Made by a program: the position numbers and the translations under genes. Of a stretch of 64,000 nt of DNA, positions 42,749 to 52,032 are shown in pieces. Source of the stretch: Deltaproteobacteria bacterium. Its GTDB lineage: Bacteria > Myxococcota_A > Polyangia > HGW-17 > SLPX01. The stretch spans positions 1-64,000 of the forward strand of contig JAGGXR010000168.1 of NCBI GenBank assembly GCA_021162935.1. The letters run 5' to 3'. The notes beneath the pieces were generated by a model, which was given only the letters and a program-made list of their open reading frames with translations, made no database searches and was not told where the DNA came from. How positions within the stretch are numbered: the stretch's first letter is position 1; the number at the start of each line of letters is the position of its first letter.

Positions 42749-43384
42749 CTATTCTTCCAAAACGATGTCCGCGATCCGAATCCGACTGCCCGATGCACCG
42801 TAGAGACGATTTGCCACCACGAGCACCTCATTGACCACGTCCAACGAAAGAACGTGTTCGGGCTCGGGAGGCTTCGATGCATAGTTGAGGGGACAATGGT
42901 CGAGACGCTCACCCAAGTCCACGGCCAAGCCGTGGCTGCGACAGATGAGCGGTCGGTCCTCGTACACGATACAGCGTCCATCGTCATCGAGCATGGCACA
43001 GTGGCGTCCTTCGGCAGCACGCTGACCCGCCTTGACCTGGACCGCCGGGTCCAACCTGGCAAACGCCTGCCGCACCAGATCGGCCTCGATCCCGAACAGA
43101 CCGAGATCCACATGACAGCAGGCGCTGCATCCAGGCTTACAGACAACCTGATCCGGCTGGGCCGCCTGAGCCGCATCGAAAAACGCATCCACCCTGCGGT
43201 AGAGCGCCAGGATCGCATCCACGGAATCGGAACCGCCAGGCTGCGGCCCATCGCCTCCCGACCGATCAGCTTGCGACGAATCGCCATCGGCCACGTCTCG
43301 GTGATCGCTTCGCGATCCGCGAGCCTGTGGAGCCATCGGCATCTCGCCACGTTCCTCGCTCCGACCCTTCTCTTCGTAGCTCAC
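42749..43384 (-). CDS. YkgJ-family Cys-cluster protein
   Basis: 211 residues. The pattern Cys82, Cys86, Cys89, Cys90 (VCKPGCSACCHVD), followed by Cys129, Cys138, Cys148 and Cys164, is that of the YkgJ family, which probably binds zinc or an Fe-S cluster. The domain contains DRPLICRSHGL, the usual second block. The first 55 residues are hydrophilic low complexity. A GTG start at 43384 overlaps the stop of the GT2 gene by 4 bp and is preceded by AAGGA in that gene, so translation is coupled. The family's function is unknown. Confidence 0.87.
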   Translation of the reverse strand: MSYEEKGRSEERGEMPMAPQARGSRSDHRDVADGDSSQADRSGGDGPQPGGSDSVDAILALYRRVDAFFDAAQAAQPDQVVCKPGCSACCHVDLGLFGIEADLVRQAFARLDPAVQVKAGQRAAEGRHCAMLDDDGRCIVYEDRPLICRSHGLAVDLGERLDHCPLNYASKPPEPEHVLSLDVVNEVLVVANRLYGASGSRIRIADIVLEE

Positions 43385-44628
43385 GATTCGTCCTTTCCTT
43401 TGATCAATCCATTGGTCGATCCATCCGCCGGTCGCCTGTTTTGTAGATCGATCGATCCGCCGGTCGATTCACCACTCTGTCCTTCGGCCGGTCCGTCGGT
43501 CGAACCAGCACTCGATCGATGGGGCGATGGGTCGGTCACCCCATCGAGCGATCGCATCGGCCCTTCTGGGGTCGATGGTGCGATTGTCCGGTCGAAGTTG
43601 ACCCGCTCACGAATCAGATAGGTGGGTTTCCCCTGGGATTCATGGTAGGTGCGCACAAGCAATTCGGCGAGCAGACCCATAAAAATCATGAGCAGGCCCA
43701 CGATGAACAAAAAGACGGCCAGCAGGAGCAGCGGGTTCTTGTGCACCCAAGCACCACTGACGTACTTCTGGACCAACGTGATGATCCCGAAGATGCTCCC
43801 GGCCAGGCAGGACAGGCTCCCGAGTCCGCCGAACATGTACAGGGGCTTGGTGGAATAGTCGCCCAAAAACTTCAAGGTCACCAGATCCATCAACACCTTG
43901 AAGGTCCGGCCGAGGTTGTACTTGGAGCGACCCGCGACCCGTGGGCGATGGTTCACGGGCATCTCGGTGACCCGCGCTCCATTCCACATGGCGTAAATGG
44001 GAATGAATCGATGCATCTCACCGTAGAGGCGCACTGGTTCGAGCACCTCACGCCGATAGGCCTTGAGGGTACAGCCGTAGTCATGGAGCTTCAGCCCGCC
44101 TACCCAACTCACGAGGCGATTGGCCGCATGCGATGGGAGTTTTCTGGTGAGCCAGCGGTCCTGGCGGTCCCGGCGCCAACCAGAGACCACGTCAAACCCC
44201 TCATCCAGCCTCTCGAGCAACCTGGGCACATCGGCCGGATCGTTTTGCCGATCCGCGTCCATGGGCACGATCACCCGGCCAGACGCCTCGGCGAAACCGG
44301 CGCTCATGGCGGCGGTTTGGCCAAAGTTACGGCGGAATCGAATAATCCTTAAATACGCGCGATCCCGCGCCAGAGCAGTGGCCAACTCGAAGGTGGCGTC
44401 CCGGGAGCCATCATCGACGAGGATCACCTCGCAGGTGCGACCCGATGCCACGAGGGTCTCGACCATGTGATCGAGTTCGTCCACGAGGGCCTCAATGTTT
44501 TCGCCTTCTTCATAACAAGGAATGACCACGGAAAGATCCAGCGACCCGGCGGACGTGGATCCCGTATCAGGGATCGGATCGCCTCGGTGTTCGCTTTCGC
44601 CTGCCTTCTGCGATATGGATGGGTTCAT
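43381..44628 (-). CDS. Family 2 glycosyltransferase with two C-terminal membrane helices (GtrB/ArnC-like)
   Basis: 415 residues. The GT-A catalytic domain shows SVVIPCYEEGENIEALVDEL, EVILVDDGSRDAT and the metal site PMDADRQNDP. Two hydrophobic helices follow (about 265-290 and 305-335), then VRTYHESQGKPTYLIRER, a sequence typical of polyprenyl-phosphate glycosyltransferases such as GtrB, ArnC and DPMS. It probably makes an undecaprenyl-P-sugar. The C-terminal 70 residues are a low-complexity Ser/Gly/Asp tail made of CGATC-like DNA words. The start is uncertain: 44628 begins the conserved part, but no ribosome-binding site is seen; the frame is open to 44775. Confidence 0.88.
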   Translation of the reverse strand: MNPSISQKAGESEHRGDPIPDTGSTSAGSLDLSVVIPCYEEGENIEALVDELDHMVETLVASGRTCEVILVDDGSRDATFELATALARDRAYLRIIRFRRNFGQTAAMSAGFAEASGRVIVPMDADRQNDPADVPRLLERLDEGFDVVSGWRRDRQDRWLTRKLPSHAANRLVSWVGGLKLHDYGCTLKAYRREVLEPVRLYGEMHRFIPIYAMWNGARVTEMPVNHRPRVAGRSKYNLGRTFKVLMDLVTLKFLGDYSTKPLYMFGGLGSLSCLAGSIFGIITLVQKYVSGAWVHKNPLLLLAVFLFIVGLLMIFMGLLAELLVRTYHESQGKPTYLIRERVNFDRTIAPSTPEGPMRSLDGVTDPSPHRSSAGSTDGPAEGQSGESTGGSIDLQNRRPADGSTNGLIKGKDES

Positions 44629-44821
44629 GGGGACCCATGGTGCGGCCAGTGGCCGTGCGTTGTCAAGATCCCACCTTTGGACGGCTCCTCGCCCTCGGAC
44701 TCCGGCACACGGCTCGGGGCCTGTCCACGATTCATCTTCGCCGAGACTGCGGGTCCGCTTCGATGAATCACCCACCGGCCAGCCGAAGGAGGAGTCGTTT
44801 TTTCTGAAGCGATCATTTTCA

Positions 44822-44851
44822 TTGACGATTTCAAAAAACCGGTCGTATACT
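44822..44851 (+). promoter_or_regulatory. Putative promoter of the secreted protein gene
   Basis: TTGACG (44822-44827), an 18-bp spacer and TATACT (44846-44851), 47 bp upstream of the ATG at 44899. Confidence 0.6.
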
Positions 44852-44898
44852 TCTTGTATATCTGTTGAATATGACTCTCACATTGGGAGGACGCGGTT

Positions 44899-45480
44899 AT
44901 GCGTATTTCGAACTCGATGAAGAGGTGGATCGCAGTCGCGGTGCCATTACTAGCTGTTTTGACTGTTGGGCCGGCGCTGCTCGCGCAGCAGGCGAAAAAG
45001 AATGCGGCCAAGGGACCGTACATTTCTCCATCCGAGGCGATCCGCCAGGGCGCGGTGGAACTGTGGAAGGCTGAAACGGCCAAGGGCCGCGTGGGCCGCT
45101 ACCTGGCCGACGCCCAGCGCAAGAAGGACATCATCCGAATCAACTGCGTCCAGGAGAAGCTCGTGCGCCTGAACACCGTGGTGGAGATGGCGCGTCAGAC
45201 CCTCCAGCGACTCCGCGCCGAGGCCCCCAAAGACGAATCCGGTGATTCGAGCCGACTCCTTTTCGAGAAGATCTCCCTGCTGCGGGAACGGTCCGAGGCC
45301 CTGCGCCGCGACGCAGAAGCCTGCTCGGGCGAGGAAATGAGCTACACGGGCAACACCAAGGTCTTTTTCAAGACCGATCCAAACATTCCGATCGAGGATC
45401 CTTCGGACCCGGGCCCCATGTTCATTCCGCAGGAAACAGGCGGCTTCGACCGACCACCGGAGGTTTCTCCGTACATCTAA
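44899..45480 (+). CDS. Exported hypothetical protein of the EPS locus
   Basis: 193 residues. A signal peptide (MKRWIAVAVPLLAVLTVGPALLA, after MRISNS) is followed by a helical, charged domain (residues 45-140, with INCVQEKLVRLNTVVEMARQTLQRLRAEA) and a Pro-rich tail (residues 150-193) with IPIEDPSDPGPMFIPQETG. It contains two Cys that may form a disulfide. GGGAGG precedes the start and a fair promoter lies upstream. It is divergent from the GT2 gene and upstream, after a 534-bp gap, of the beta-barrel gene, so it may belong to the export machinery. No family is recognised. Confidence 0.7.
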   Translation: MRISNSMKRWIAVAVPLLAVLTVGPALLAQQAKKNAAKGPYISPSEAIRQGAVELWKAETAKGRVGRYLADAQRKKDIIRINCVQEKLVRLNTVVEMARQTLQRLRAEAPKDESGDSSRLLFEKISLLRERSEALRRDAEACSGEEMSYTGNTKVFFKTDPNIPIEDPSDPGPMFIPQETGGFDRPPEVSPYI

Positions 45481-46014
45481 CATCGCCCAAAAGGACGGCA
45501 TCACACAACAGGGAGGTTCTGTCCGCCAGCGGCACCGAGCCGGAAAATGCAGGAAACGACGTGCAGAAGTTGCTGTGCACAGATGGAACGAAAGGCGGAT
45601 GCAGAAACCCAAACGATCGGAAAGCGGTTCGAATCGATCGAAAAACGATCCGAACCGTCACGTCGACGGTCCTGATGGATCCGATCCCACGATGGTGGGA
45701 CGAGTCCCACGACGGCCAAAAAACGTGGAAATCGAGTGGAACAAAAACTGAGATACGTGATTGCGAAAAAAGCCACAACGTATAAATATAGACCAAAACG
45801 ACAGACAAGCAGGAACCACGAACCGCTGACAGAGACACGAACAGAAACCAGGAAGGACAGGGCATCGTTTAAGACTTGACAGGGACCGTGGACTGGGCAA
45901 AACTGGCTTCTACTTGACGAAGGTGCTGCTGGGGAAAATGCAGTGCCGAGCCACGAGATAGTTACAGAGCGGTATCGGTGGCGGGACGTTCCTAGGCTTG
46001 CAAGATAGCGAGAC
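45481..46014. other. Long intergenic region before the polysaccharide porin gene
   Basis: 534 bp. It is low in complexity, with words such as GATCGAAAAACGATC around 45620-45650, and an AT-rich patch near 45770-45790. A possible leader for the export operon may reside here. Short frames exist but show no family-like sequence or ribosome-binding site. I found no convincing promoter by eye. Confidence 0.4.
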
Positions 46015-47328
46015 ATGAAACAGCATCATCTTGTACTCAATACTCTCCTTGCTCTCGTCCTCGTTGCGGGCACAGCCCATGCGCAGGCTAGCGGCGGTGC
46101 CGCCGTGGCCCGCTCCCAGAGCGGGTTCGGCGGCGGTGCATCCAAACTCGTCGGGGTGCCCACGTTTACAGCGCCAGGGTTCCAGGTGGGCCGAGCCGCC
46201 CTCCATCCGACTTTGGACCTAAGCTTTGGCTACGACAGCAACGTGTTTTACGCGGACAAAAGCGAAAACCCGGACGGGTCGGTGTTTCTGACCATCGCTC
46301 CAGGCCTGTTCTTGGCGAACGGCGCCCAGTCGAAAGCAAGCAAGGTCCTCTACTCCTTGTTCCTGGGTGGCGACTACAAGCGCTACTTCCAGGAACTGAC
46401 GGGCCGCACCCAACGCGACTTCTTCGGAGCGAACCTGGCGGGCCGACTGAACCTGTTTCCTACGGGCATCTTCGGATTCGACCTGCACGAGACCTTCGTG
46501 CGCACGAGCGAGCCCCGCTATGCCACCAGCAATCAAAACTTCGACCGCGACTCCAACACCGCAGGTCTGGGCTTCTCCCTTCGGCCGGGCGGCGGGCTCC
46601 TCCAGTTCCGACTCGGGTACCGGTTCGCCCTGAATATGTTCGAAGACTCCAGCATGAAGGGCGGAAGCTACTACTACCACCAGGTAGAATTCCTGGCCAA
46701 GTGGAAGTTCTTCCCCCAGACCTCCTTCTGGTTGGGCGCCACCTGGCAGTACATGCATTACACGGGTTCATTCGGCACCTATACCAACAGCGACTCCAAG
46801 CCGCTGCGGGCCATGCTGGGCGTGACCGGTCGGTTCGTGCCCAAACTCGTGCTGAACGCGGGCATCGGCTACTCGTATAGCTGGTACGACAAGGGCCCGA
46901 ACTACAACCTGCCCATTGCCATGCTGGACGTCACCTGGGAAATCGGCCCATTCGCCAAACTGAGCGTTGGATACCAGCACAACTTCCAGGACGTGATGTG
47001 GGGCAACTACTACAACGTGGACACGGCCTATCTGAGCTACTATCAAATGATTGCCCAGAAGGTCGAATTGAACGGCACCTTCAGATGGCTCTTGGCGGGA
47101 TACGAAGGCTTTTCGGATCCGCTCGCCGGCACGGCGTTCGACCGGAAAGACAACGCGATCTCCCTTGGCCTCAGCGGCATCTACCACGTCACCACCTGGT
47201 TCGCCGCGGGACTGAGCTACCAACTCTTTGCGAACTTCTCGAACTTCTCGCAAAACAGCGGAGGCGTCGTTTCGAAGCCGAGCTACGTCAAGCACATCGC
47301 TCTCCTGACGGCCCGCTTCAGCTACTAA
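46015..47328 (+). CDS. Outer-membrane beta-barrel protein of Wzp type (polysaccharide porin)
   Basis: 437 residues. A signal peptide (MKQHHLVLNTLLALVLVAGTAHA) precedes a protein with regularly spaced aromatic/polar strands (for example LDLSFGYDSNVFYADKS, FWLGATWQYMHYTG, SVGYQHNFQDVMWG, WFAAGLSYQLF) and ends in LTARFSY, a typical C-terminal Phe/Tyr strand for BAM insertion. Length and position directly before an OPX lipoprotein without a transmembrane helix match the Wzp (WzpX/S/B) beta-barrels described in Myxococcus xanthus, which carry polysaccharides across the outer membrane. Assignment is by context and topology, not by a recognised catalytic motif. The stop and the OPX start are five bases apart. 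Confidence 0.82.
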   Translation: MKQHHLVLNTLLALVLVAGTAHAQASGGAAVARSQSGFGGGASKLVGVPTFTAPGFQVGRAALHPTLDLSFGYDSNVFYADKSENPDGSVFLTIAPGLFLANGAQSKASKVLYSLFLGGDYKRYFQELTGRTQRDFFGANLAGRLNLFPTGIFGFDLHETFVRTSEPRYATSNQNFDRDSNTAGLGFSLRPGGGLLQFRLGYRFALNMFEDSSMKGGSYYYHQVEFLAKWKFFPQTSFWLGATWQYMHYTGSFGTYTNSDSKPLRAMLGVTGRFVPKLVLNAGIGYSYSWYDKGPNYNLPIAMLDVTWEIGPFAKLSVGYQHNFQDVMWGNYYNVDTAYLSYYQMIAQKVELNGTFRWLLAGYEGFSDPLAGTAFDRKDNAISLGLSGIYHVTTWFAAGLSYQLFANFSNFSQNSGGVVSKPSYVKHIALLTARFSY

Positions 47329-47333
47329 ACGCC

Positions 47334-47975
47334 ATGGCGTCCCTCTCTCCAGTCGTCTCGGGAACGAACCTCCTGCAGCGCAGCCTGCTCGTGATCCTCC
47401 TCGGCGCAATGGCCGGCCTGTTGCCGGGTGCATGCCATCCGGGCCCGAGCACGGCCGTGCTCAAGGGCGCACCACCAGCAGGATACGTGGACACGAAGAT
47501 CGGGGCCGGCGACGAATTGGAGATCGTCCTCCTGGGCGAGGACCTGCCCAAACAGTACCGGGTGGAGCCAAACGGGAGCATCACCTTTCCCTATGTCCAA
47601 CAGGTGAAGGTCGCTGGCCTCACTCCGCCCGAGGCCGCGCGGCTCCTGGCCAAGAAATTGGGTCAGGGCTACTTCCGCAACCCGCAGGTGCACGTCTACG
47701 TCAAAGAATACCGATCCAAACGGGTCACCGTCTTCGGAAAGGTGAAAAAGCCCGGCGTGTTCTCATACACGGACAACATGAACATCATCGCAGCCATCAC
47801 CGAAGCAGGCGGGTTCACGGACATGGCGGACCAGAACGCCACCACTATCACCCGTATCGTGGACGGCCGCAAACACCGCATCCGGGTCCGGGTCAAAGAC
47901 ATCGGCGAAGGCAAGATCCAAAACTTCATGCTCCGTCCCGGTGACGTGATCTTCGTACCCAAGCGATTGTTTTGA
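47334..47975 (+). CDS. Short outer-membrane polysaccharide export (OPX/Wza-like) lipoprotein
   Basis: 213 residues. A signal peptide ends in GLLPGAC, a lipobox. The polysaccharide-export (PES) domain begins VDTKIGAGDELEIVLLG (about residue 47) and includes YRVEPNGSITFPYVQQVKVAGLTPPEAARLL. One SLBB domain follows (RVTVFGKVKKPGVFSYTDNMNIIAAITEAGGF), ending with LRPGDVIFVPKRLF. The C-terminal amphipathic helix that lets E. coli Wza cross the outer membrane is missing, as in the short OPX class that relies on a separate Wzp barrel; that barrel is coded immediately upstream. It starts five bases after the barrel stop without its own strong ribosome-binding site and ends overlapping the next gene. 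Confidence 0.92.
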   Translation: MASLSPVVSGTNLLQRSLLVILLGAMAGLLPGACHPGPSTAVLKGAPPAGYVDTKIGAGDELEIVLLGEDLPKQYRVEPNGSITFPYVQQVKVAGLTPPEAARLLAKKLGQGYFRNPQVHVYVKEYRSKRVTVFGKVKKPGVFSYTDNMNIIAAITEAGGFTDMADQNATTITRIVDGRKHRIRVRVKDIGEGKIQNFMLRPGDVIFVPKRLF

Positions 47976-50926
47976 AGCGACTGTCCGACAGACTCCTGAC
48001 CTGGAGCCCCCCGACCGCCCGAACCTTTCTCACAGCGGGCCTGCTGGCCCTCCTCACCCTCACCTGGATCTTGGTGGGTGGCGTGCATGCCGAAAGCCAG
48101 GTCATCTTGTCCTGGGGCGCCCTCGGCCTGGGCGTAGCCGCCCTGGTCCTGGCGCTCTGGCACAAAAGGGCCCTTGCCGCCTCGTTCGGGTTCTGGCTCC
48201 TGGCCCTGCTGGCCCTGGTACCACTCGTGCAGATCCTACCGCTGCCCTTTTCGGTCATGCGGACCATCGACCCAATCACCGCCGGGCTCGCCAAACAGGT
48301 CACCTCGCGCATTCCAGGTGCCACCGCCGCCCTGAGCTGGGACCGAACCGCCACCCTCCTGGTCGTACTCGTACGATCTTCGATGGTAGCACTTTTTGTG
48401 ACCGCCTCGATCCTGGCCAGGGGCAATGATGCCGGACGCCGGCTCGCCTGGGCCATCGACGCCATCCTGCTCACGGTCGGCGCCCTGTCGCTGCTGAACT
48501 GGGTCTCGGGCGACCCGCGCATCTGGTGGGTGTACCAACCCAACTACCACGGTGCCTTCTTCGCCCCCATGGTAAACGAAAACCACGCATCCGGGCTTTA
48601 CCTCATGGCCCTGTGCCTCCATGTGGGTCTGTCGTTCTCCGTGCCTGCCTCCCGCAAGCGTCACGTTCTGCTCGGCCTCGCCCTGATTCCAGGTCTGCTC
48701 GTACTCCTGGCCCAAAGCCGCGGGGGCTATGCCGGAGCCCTCGTGGGGCTGGCCGTGTTGTCCGCGCTCCTGTGGCGGATCAAAAAGATCCCGTCTTCGA
48801 CCTTCTGGCAGGCCGTGGCCGCCGTGGCGCTCGTGATCGTCGCCCTGGTTCCATCGGTGGGTCTGGTGCGCGATGCGTTCGGCCGCCAGGGTCTTGAAAA
48901 ACTCCCAGAGGACAGCAAGATCGTCATGTGGGGCGAAGCTCTGCCGCTCATGAACCGGCACCTGGTCGCAGGAACAGGAGCTGGCACCTACCAGCAGGCC
49001 TTTGCCAGAGTCAACCATCGCGTCCAGGCAAGGACCGTGAGCCACGCTGAAAACTGGCTCGTCGAAATGGGCGTGGAGATGGGTCCACTCTTCACGATCC
49101 TGATCCTCATCCTCGGCATCTGGGGGGCCATCCGGTTCTTCAAAAAGAACCGGCTCGACGAGATCCAGGCCGGCATGGTGGCTGGCGTGGCCGGCATCCT
49201 GGTCCAAAACCTGGGCGACTTCAACCTGGACTTCCCGGGCACCGCGTTTCTCACCGCTGTGTTTGCCGGCTTTTTGTCGGGCCGCTGTCTGACCAGAATC
49301 CGTTCAGTCAAAAAATGGCGACGCAAACATCGGCGCTCCTCGCGTAGCGGCCCGATCGTGGACTCCACGCCATCGCTGCCCGCCATGCGCGCCGTGAGCC
49401 CCGACCAGGCCGCTACCACGAAAGACCATGGTGACGCCGACCACGGCGACTTTGCCGACAACGACGGCGAAACGAGCCATGGCAACCACGACGACCACAG
49501 TGCAACCTCCGGCCTGACCAATGACGCAACGCACGCCGACGCCCCGTCGACGGACGGCAGCCTTTCGCATCACTCACACCAGTCGACGCACGACTCCGTT
49601 CGAACCCATCGCGCAAGCTCGCACGTGTCCGTCCCGAACTTTGCGGCCGTGGGACTCGTGCTCCTGACGGGCATCATCGTGGCCATCACTGGATCCAAAC
49701 AGGCCATTCGGCACAACCTACGTGCCGACACAAAGCAGGCGGCAAGGCTCCTTGCCAAAAACGAATTCCCTCAGGCCCACCGCTTTCTACTCGAAGCCCT
49801 GCGCCGCCATCCCATGGACGACCATCTCCAGTTGCTCATGGGTTGGACTGAATTCCGCCTGGGCACGGGCCATCCCCTTGCCTGGCTCAACCACTCGCTA
49901 CTCCTCAACCCGTACGACTCGGGCCCGCATCTCGTGGCGGCCCAGGTCCTGGCCAACTCAGGCCTCATCGAGCAGGCCGCAACGGAGTACCGCCGCGGCT
50001 TCGACTTGGGAGGCAGACGCCTGACCACCAAACCCATGCTCAAACAAATGGTGCGCCTCGCCGCCCAGCTCGCCGCCTCAGTGGAAAACGAGCACCTTGC
50101 GTTCCGCGCCGCAGGCCTGTCCGCCAGGCTCGCTCTGGTGGGCGCCTGGCCCAGCCTGGCCCTGGCGCTCGGCCAGGTGGACGATCGAATCACGACCGTG
50201 GCCACCTCCCGTCGGGTCACACTGCCCCTGCCCGAAAAGCCGAGCGTGTGGAAATGGCTTGGAAACGGCCTATTGGAAACCACGGGCAAAAAACTGGGCG
50301 CCGCGGTCTTGCAGGCCACGGTGGAGCGCTGGCCCAAGCAGCAGGACGCGCTCGCCCGGCTCGTGTCATACCATCTCAGGAACGGCCAGTCCGCCCAGGC
50401 GCTTTGGTGGGCCAAGGAACTGCTCGACGTGGACCCCTCGCCCAAGAACTTCCTGATGGCCGCTCGGCTGACCCTCCGAGTGGACGGCGCCACCGCAGCG
50501 GCCAAAATCCTGGCCCGGGGCGTGCGGCAGCATCCCGACCAAGTGGTCCTGCGGATCCAGCTCGCTCAGATGGCGCTCAAACTGCACCAGGACGCCAGGG
50601 CCAAACGCACAGTCGACGACATCATGGGGCGCCGCAACGTGCCCCTCAAAGACCGCGTCGGACTGCTCCAGGTCCTCCTTGAAGTGGCCCGCCGCCAGGG
50701 AGACAGCCGCGAAGTCCGACACCTTCAGCATCGACTCATACGCCTCAAATTTGCATTGGACAGCGACCCCGGCCGCTCGCACCGCAGACGGACCGGCACA
50801 GGACGTCATGAAAATCATGGCCTCGGGTCGGACAATCGCAACAGTCGAAGCCGCCAACCGAGCCGACCGGGGCTGACGAGCCACGACGCATCGCATCGAA
50901 GTACAACGAGTTCTTCTTCGCCATGA
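47972..50926 (+). CDS. O-antigen ligase/polymerase-like membrane protein with TPR domain
   Basis: 984 residues. About 12 hydrophobic helices lie in the first 445 residues, with the Wzy_C/WaaL-type block LLAQSRGGYAGALVGLAVL and a periplasmic loop containing VAGTGAGTYQQAFARVNHR and VSHAENWLVEMGVEMGPLF. A His/Asp-rich hydrophilic stretch follows (residues 480-550), then another membrane helix near 555-575, and helix-turn-helix repeats like TPRs from 590 to 930 (NEFPQAHRFLLEALRRHPMDDHLQLLMGWTEF). The tail is Arg/Ser-rich. It probably polymerises EPS repeat units or ligates them. A TTG start at 47972 overlaps the OPX stop by 4 bp, and MKRLSDRL is a good cytoplasmic n-region. Its stop overlaps the rmlD start. 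Confidence 0.87.
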   Translation: MKRLSDRLLTWSPPTARTFLTAGLLALLTLTWILVGGVHAESQVILSWGALGLGVAALVLALWHKRALAASFGFWLLALLALVPLVQILPLPFSVMRTIDPITAGLAKQVTSRIPGATAALSWDRTATLLVVLVRSSMVALFVTASILARGNDAGRRLAWAIDAILLTVGALSLLNWVSGDPRIWWVYQPNYHGAFFAPMVNENHASGLYLMALCLHVGLSFSVPASRKRHVLLGLALIPGLLVLLAQSRGGYAGALVGLAVLSALLWRIKKIPSSTFWQAVAAVALVIVALVPSVGLVRDAFGRQGLEKLPEDSKIVMWGEALPLMNRHLVAGTGAGTYQQAFARVNHRVQARTVSHAENWLVEMGVEMGPLFTILILILGIWGAIRFFKKNRLDEIQAGMVAGVAGILVQNLGDFNLDFPGTAFLTAVFAGFLSGRCLTRIRSVKKWRRKHRRSSRSGPIVDSTPSLPAMRAVSPDQAATTKDHGDADHGDFADNDGETSHGNHDDHSATSGLTNDATHADAPSTDGSLSHHSHQSTHDSVRTHRASSHVSVPNFAAVGLVLLTGIIVAITGSKQAIRHNLRADTKQAARLLAKNEFPQAHRFLLEALRRHPMDDHLQLLMGWTEFRLGTGHPLAWLNHSLLLNPYDSGPHLVAAQVLANSGLIEQAATEYRRGFDLGGRRLTTKPMLKQMVRLAAQLAASVENEHLAFRAAGLSARLALVGAWPSLALALGQVDDRITTVATSRRVTLPLPEKPSVWKWLGNGLLETTGKKLGAAVLQATVERWPKQQDALARLVSYHLRNGQSAQALWWAKELLDVDPSPKNFLMAARLTLRVDGATAAAKILARGVRQHPDQVVLRIQLAQMALKLHQDARAKRTVDDIMGRRNVPLKDRVGLLQVLLEVARRQGDSREVRHLQHRLIRLKFALDSDPGRSHRRRTGTGRHENHGLGSDNRNSRSRQPSRPGLTSHDASHRSTTSSSSP

Positions 50927-52032
50927 CCACCACGCCCCTGCAGCCAGAAACGGCCAGCCGAAGTTCGGACGATCAGCGCGCATCCGGAGATGACCTGGGA
51001 CGGATCTGCATCTTGGGCGCTGCCGGATCTCTCGGATCCGAATTCATGGACCTGCTTCGCCATACAAAGACGGCGGGGAGGCCGAACACGGCAGCCACGC
51101 CGACCATGCTCGTGGGTGCGAATCACGCCGACTGCGACATCACCGACGCCCAGGCCGTGGACCGATTCGTGGCCAAACATCGTCCCGACTGGGTCATCCT
51201 GACGGCTGCCTGGACCAACGTGGACGGCGCCGAAGTGGCGTCGGACCAGGCCTTTGCTGTCAATGAACAGGGCTCGGCCAACGTTGCGAGCGCCTGCCGC
51301 CGGCTGGGCGCTCGGCTCGTGGCCTTCTCCACGGACTTTGTGTTCGATGGCATCGACCACCAGGCACCGACGCCGGGACAGATGCGCACGCGGCCCTATG
51401 TGGAGCAGGACGAACCCCACCCGCTCAGCGTCTACGCCCGGTCCAAACTCGCAGGCGACCAGGCCATCCTGGCAGCCTCCCCGAACGCGATCATCCTGCG
51501 GGTGGGCAACCTGTACGGCCTGGGTGGTCACAACTTCCCTGCCAGGTTGGCCGACCTGCTGACCCGACGGGCCAGGGACCTCCGCCTGGACAACGAGCGC
51601 ATCATGACTCCCACCTGGTCCGCCCAGGTGGCCCGCCAGGCGATTTTCCTGATGGAACAAAACGCCCTGGGCGGCCTCTACCACGTCACATGTCAGGGCC
51701 AGGCCACCTGGGCCGAGTTCGCCCACCGACTCTGCGACCTGCTTGACCTGCCCCACGACTTTGCTGAAATTGCGTCCGCTGACCTGAACCTGCCGGCCCG
51801 AAGGCCTGCGTATCATGTCCTGAACAACGCCAGGCTCGCCAACCTCGGCTGGGACCTCATGCCACCCTGGCGCGACGCCCTGGACACCTACGTCTCACTG
51901 TGGCGGGCCGGCCACGAGATCGACGCCACGACATCCTCGATGAACAACGCGGAAGACAGCCCCACAATCAACGACACCAACACAGCCCGACCCAAAACCC
52001 ACGACCAATCCAACCACAGGAGAAACACATGA
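50923..52032 (+). CDS. rfbD: dTDP-4-dehydrorhamnose reductase
   Basis: 369 residues. Rossmann motif GAAGSLG at residues 32-38, the TAAWTNVDGAE block (94-104), STDFVFDG and the catalytic Tyr171-x3-Lys175 (VYARSKLAGD). These identify the RmlD/RfbD family, the last step of dTDP-L-rhamnose synthesis. The protein carries 25 extra N-terminal residues and 45 C-terminal residues of low complexity (TTSSMNNAEDSPTINDTN). It overlaps the preceding and following genes by 4 bp each, so it is translated as part of one long operon with the O-antigen-ligase-like gene and rmlA. Confidence 0.92.
   Translation: MTTTPLQPETASRSSDDQRASGDDLGRICILGAAGSLGSEFMDLLRHTKTAGRPNTAATPTMLVGANHADCDITDAQAVDRFVAKHRPDWVILTAAWTNVDGAEVASDQAFAVNEQGSANVASACRRLGARLVAFSTDFVFDGIDHQAPTPGQMRTRPYVEQDEPHPLSVYARSKLAGDQAILAASPNAIILRVGNLYGLGGHNFPARLADLLTRRARDLRLDNERIMTPTWSAQVARQAIFLMEQNALGGLYHVTCQGQATWAEFAHRLCDLLDLPHDFAEIASADLNLPARRPAYHVLNNARLANLGWDLMPPWRDALDTYVSLWRAGHEIDATTSSMNNAEDSPTINDTNTARPKTHDQSNHRRNT

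Noticed and set aside
45561-45785. 74-codon open frame in the gap before the polysaccharide porin gene
   Set aside because: It consists of low-complexity words shared with other spacers and lacks a ribosome-binding site.
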